Assembly: GCA_002402545.1 (NCBI GenBank)
Contig: DHGA01000033.1
Coordinates: 25,649-32,441, forward strand
Direction of reading: 5' to 3'
Origin: Syntrophaceae bacterium UBA4810
GTDB lineage: Bacteria > Desulfobacterota > Syntrophia > Syntrophales > Smithellaceae
Length of the DNA: 6,793 nucleotides
Numbering within the stretch: the stretch's first letter is position 1; each line of letters opens with the position of its first letter. The translations under genes were made by a program, and so were the position numbers. The notes below the pieces were generated by a model. It ran no database searches. It was not told where the DNA came from and worked only from the letters and a program-made list of their open reading frames with translations. Below, in pieces: positions 5,432 to 6,793 of this stretch.

Positions 5432-5947
5432 ATGAGCATACCAATAGTATCCATCGTCGGTAAATCAGACTCCGGCAAAACAACCCTGCTGGAAAAACTT
5501 ATTCCGGAATTGACAAAAAGGGGCTATCGCGTAGCCACGGTTAAGCATGACGTGCATGGTTTTGATATTGACCATGAAGGCAAGGACAGCTGGCGGCACA
5601 AAAAAGCTGGCGCACACACAACCATTATTTCTTCGCCGCAAAAAATGGCGATAATAAAGGATGTGGACCACGATCACTCCCTTGAGGAAATAAGAGATGC
5701 TTATGTGAAAAACGCGGACATCATTCTTACCGAAGGATATAAAGGAAATCTTTTTCCCAAAATCGAGGTTTTCCGCTCGGCGCTCAAGCGCGAACTATTA
5801 TGTAAAAAAGAAGATAATTTGCTGGCTCTGGCCGCGGATACAAAAATAGACGCCGGCGTTCCCTTTTTCGATATCAATGATGCCAAAAGCATTGCTGATT
5901 TAATCGAAAACAAATTTCTGAAACAGTCCAAAAAAACAACTCTATAG
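5432..5947 (+). CDS. mobB: MobB, molybdopterin-guanine dinucleotide biosynthesis accessory GTPase
   Basis: A 171-residue protein, about the usual MobB length. The P-loop is G10-KSDS-G15-K16-T17-T18 after an IPIVSIVG strand. VKHDVHGFDID (37-47) and the D52-S-W-R-H-K-K-A-G-A segment (52-61) are MobB signatures, and LTEGYK at 99-104 matches the family's conserved EGxK block. MobB binds GTP and assists MobA when GMP is joined to molybdopterin to give the MGD cofactor of DMSO-reductase-family enzymes such as formate dehydrogenase and nitrate reductase; it is cytosolic. MobA and molybdoenzyme genes are not in the window. The ATG at 5432 has no strong Shine-Dalgarno, but there is no better in-frame start: a TAG closes the frame upstream. 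The last codons overlap the thrC end on the other strand. Confidence 0.93.
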   Translation: MSIPIVSIVGKSDSGKTTLLEKLIPELTKRGYRVATVKHDVHGFDIDHEGKDSWRHKKAGAHTTIISSPQKMAIIKDVDHDHSLEEIRDAYVKNADIILTEGYKGNLFPKIEVFRSALKRELLCKKEDNLLALAADTKIDAGVPFFDINDAKSIADLIENKFLKQSKKTTL

Positions 5948-6793
5948 TTTAATCTTTAAGCTTTTTTCCAGATACTTTTTGAAATCTTCATATCTGTTGG
6001 TCACCGCAACAGTGCTGCCTGCGCGGGAATCAACGTCTTTTAGACTTTCGGGAACATCCAGTTTCAGCCCCAAAAGATTCTGAATTTCTTCCGGAAATTT
6101 AGCGGGATGCGCTGTTTCGAGACAAACAGCCAGTTTTTTATCCGCGGTTTTTTTCCAGTAAGCTTCCAAGCCCGCCCAGCCCACAGCGCCGTGCTGTTCC
6201 AAAATCACTTTGTAGCTCTCGTATACTTCTTTAATGGTTTGTCTGGTATGCTTATCGGAAATACTTACGGAATAAATATGCTCGCGCATTTTTTCCAGGT
6301 CGGGATAACGATGCACATTACCTGAACGGTCAACAGTGCCTCCGTACAATTCAAAAAAGCGCGCCAGATTGCTCGGATGGCCGACATTCATGGCGTTAGA
6401 TATGCAGGCGCGTGAAGGAGAAACTTTCTTATACTTGCCCGTCTGTAAAAAAACCGGGAATTCATCGTTTTCGTTAGTGGGCATGATGAGCTTGGCTACC
6501 GGAAGTCCCATGCGGCGCGCGTATTCACATCCGAGCGCGTCGCCGAAATTTCCGGATGGAACGGAAAAAATAATTTCCTCACCGCCTTGCGCGAGTTGCA
6601 CGTAGGCATAAACGTAGTAAACAATCTGCGGCAAGATACGGCCGAAATTAATCGAATTGGCGGAAGATAAATTAAATTTGGCCAGTTCTTTATCGGCAAA
6701 AGCCTGTTTGACCAGATTCTGACAATCGTCAAATTTTCCGTCAACAGACAGGGCTCTGACGTTTTGCCCGATGGTGTCGAGCTGTTTTTTCTG
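5942..6793 (-). CDS. thrC: Threonine synthase, C-terminal 283 residues; 5' end outside window
   Basis: Threonine synthase is a PLP enzyme of the cytosol that turns O-phospho-L-homoserine into L-threonine and phosphate, the last step of threonine synthesis. The visible part begins QKKQLDTIGQNVRALSVDGK, then FDDCQNLVKQAF, SSANSINFGRILPQIVYY and the glycine-rich phosphate-binding loop SVPSGNFGD (visible residues 77-85). TNENDEFP, SNAMNVGHPSNLARF, HGAVGWAGLEAY and LETAHPAKFPEEI follow. All are typical of the longer, E. coli-like ThrC form. The N-terminal half with the PLP lysine is missing because the window ends, not because the gene is broken: the frame is open to the last base. The apparent TTG start at 6634 is an internal Leu codon. 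It converges on mobB with a 6-bp overlap at the stop codons. The wording is close to what I recall of deltaproteobacterial ThrC. Confidence 0.95.
   Translation of the reverse strand, partial: QKKQLDTIGQNVRALSVDGKFDDCQNLVKQAFADKELAKFNLSSANSINFGRILPQIVYYVYAYVQLAQGGEEIIFSVPSGNFGDALGCEYARRMGLPVAKLIMPTNENDEFPVFLQTGKYKKVSPSRACISNAMNVGHPSNLARFFELYGGTVDRSGNVHRYPDLEKMREHIYSVSISDKHTRQTIKEVYESYKVILEQHGAVGWAGLEAYWKKTADKKLAVCLETAHPAKFPEEIQNLLGLKLDVPESLKDVDSRAGSTVAVTNRYEDFKKYLEKSLKIKL

Noticed and set aside
6632..6634. TTG as the start of a short threonine synthase
   Set aside because: The same frame continues upstream to the window edge with conserved ThrC sequence (SSANSINFGRI, FDDCQNLVKQAF), so this is an internal Leu codon.

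Overview
The window looks like bacterial chromosome from a Gram-negative of the deltaproteobacterial type (Desulfobacterota; a Syntrophales-like host is my best guess). This rests on recollection of how the threonine synthase and the periplasmic receptor read, on a Sec-exported solute receptor, and on a large PAS-rich cyclic-di-GMP protein. Base composition is moderate, with AT-rich intergenic DNA. I see no tRNA, rRNA, IS element, CRISPR array or phage gene.

Layout. Positions 1-1876 (minus strand) hold an exported branched-chain-amino-acid-type ABC substrate-binding protein that is unusually extended at its C-terminus. A Pro/Ala-rich linker, a small beta-rich domain and a second Pro/Ala linker follow the receptor, and the gene runs off the left edge. 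Positions 1877-2262 are non-coding: a leader with a candidate promoter, two dyads, and the terminator of the upstream gene. Positions 2263-5187 (minus) encode a 974-residue soluble protein with four PAS domains, a GGDEF domain and an EAL domain. The PAS part is a gap-free tandem duplication of a two-PAS module, with one 74-bp stretch identical between copies. Positions 5188-5431 are a divergent intergenic region with a good sigma-70-type promoter reading right. Positions 5432-5947 (plus) encode MobB, a GTP-binding molybdenum-cofactor accessory protein. Positions 5942-6793 (minus) are the C-terminal part of threonine synthase (thrC), which runs off the right edge. mobB and thrC converge and share the palindromic hexamer CTATAG, which supplies the last Leu codon and the stop codon to both.

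The genes do not form an obvious pathway: solute uptake or sensing, second-messenger signalling, cofactor biosynthesis and amino-acid biosynthesis lie side by side, with a terminator between the two same-strand genes. I find no clearly new multi-gene system. The observations most worth following are the receptor/linker/beta-domain fusion and the recently homogenised PAS duplication.
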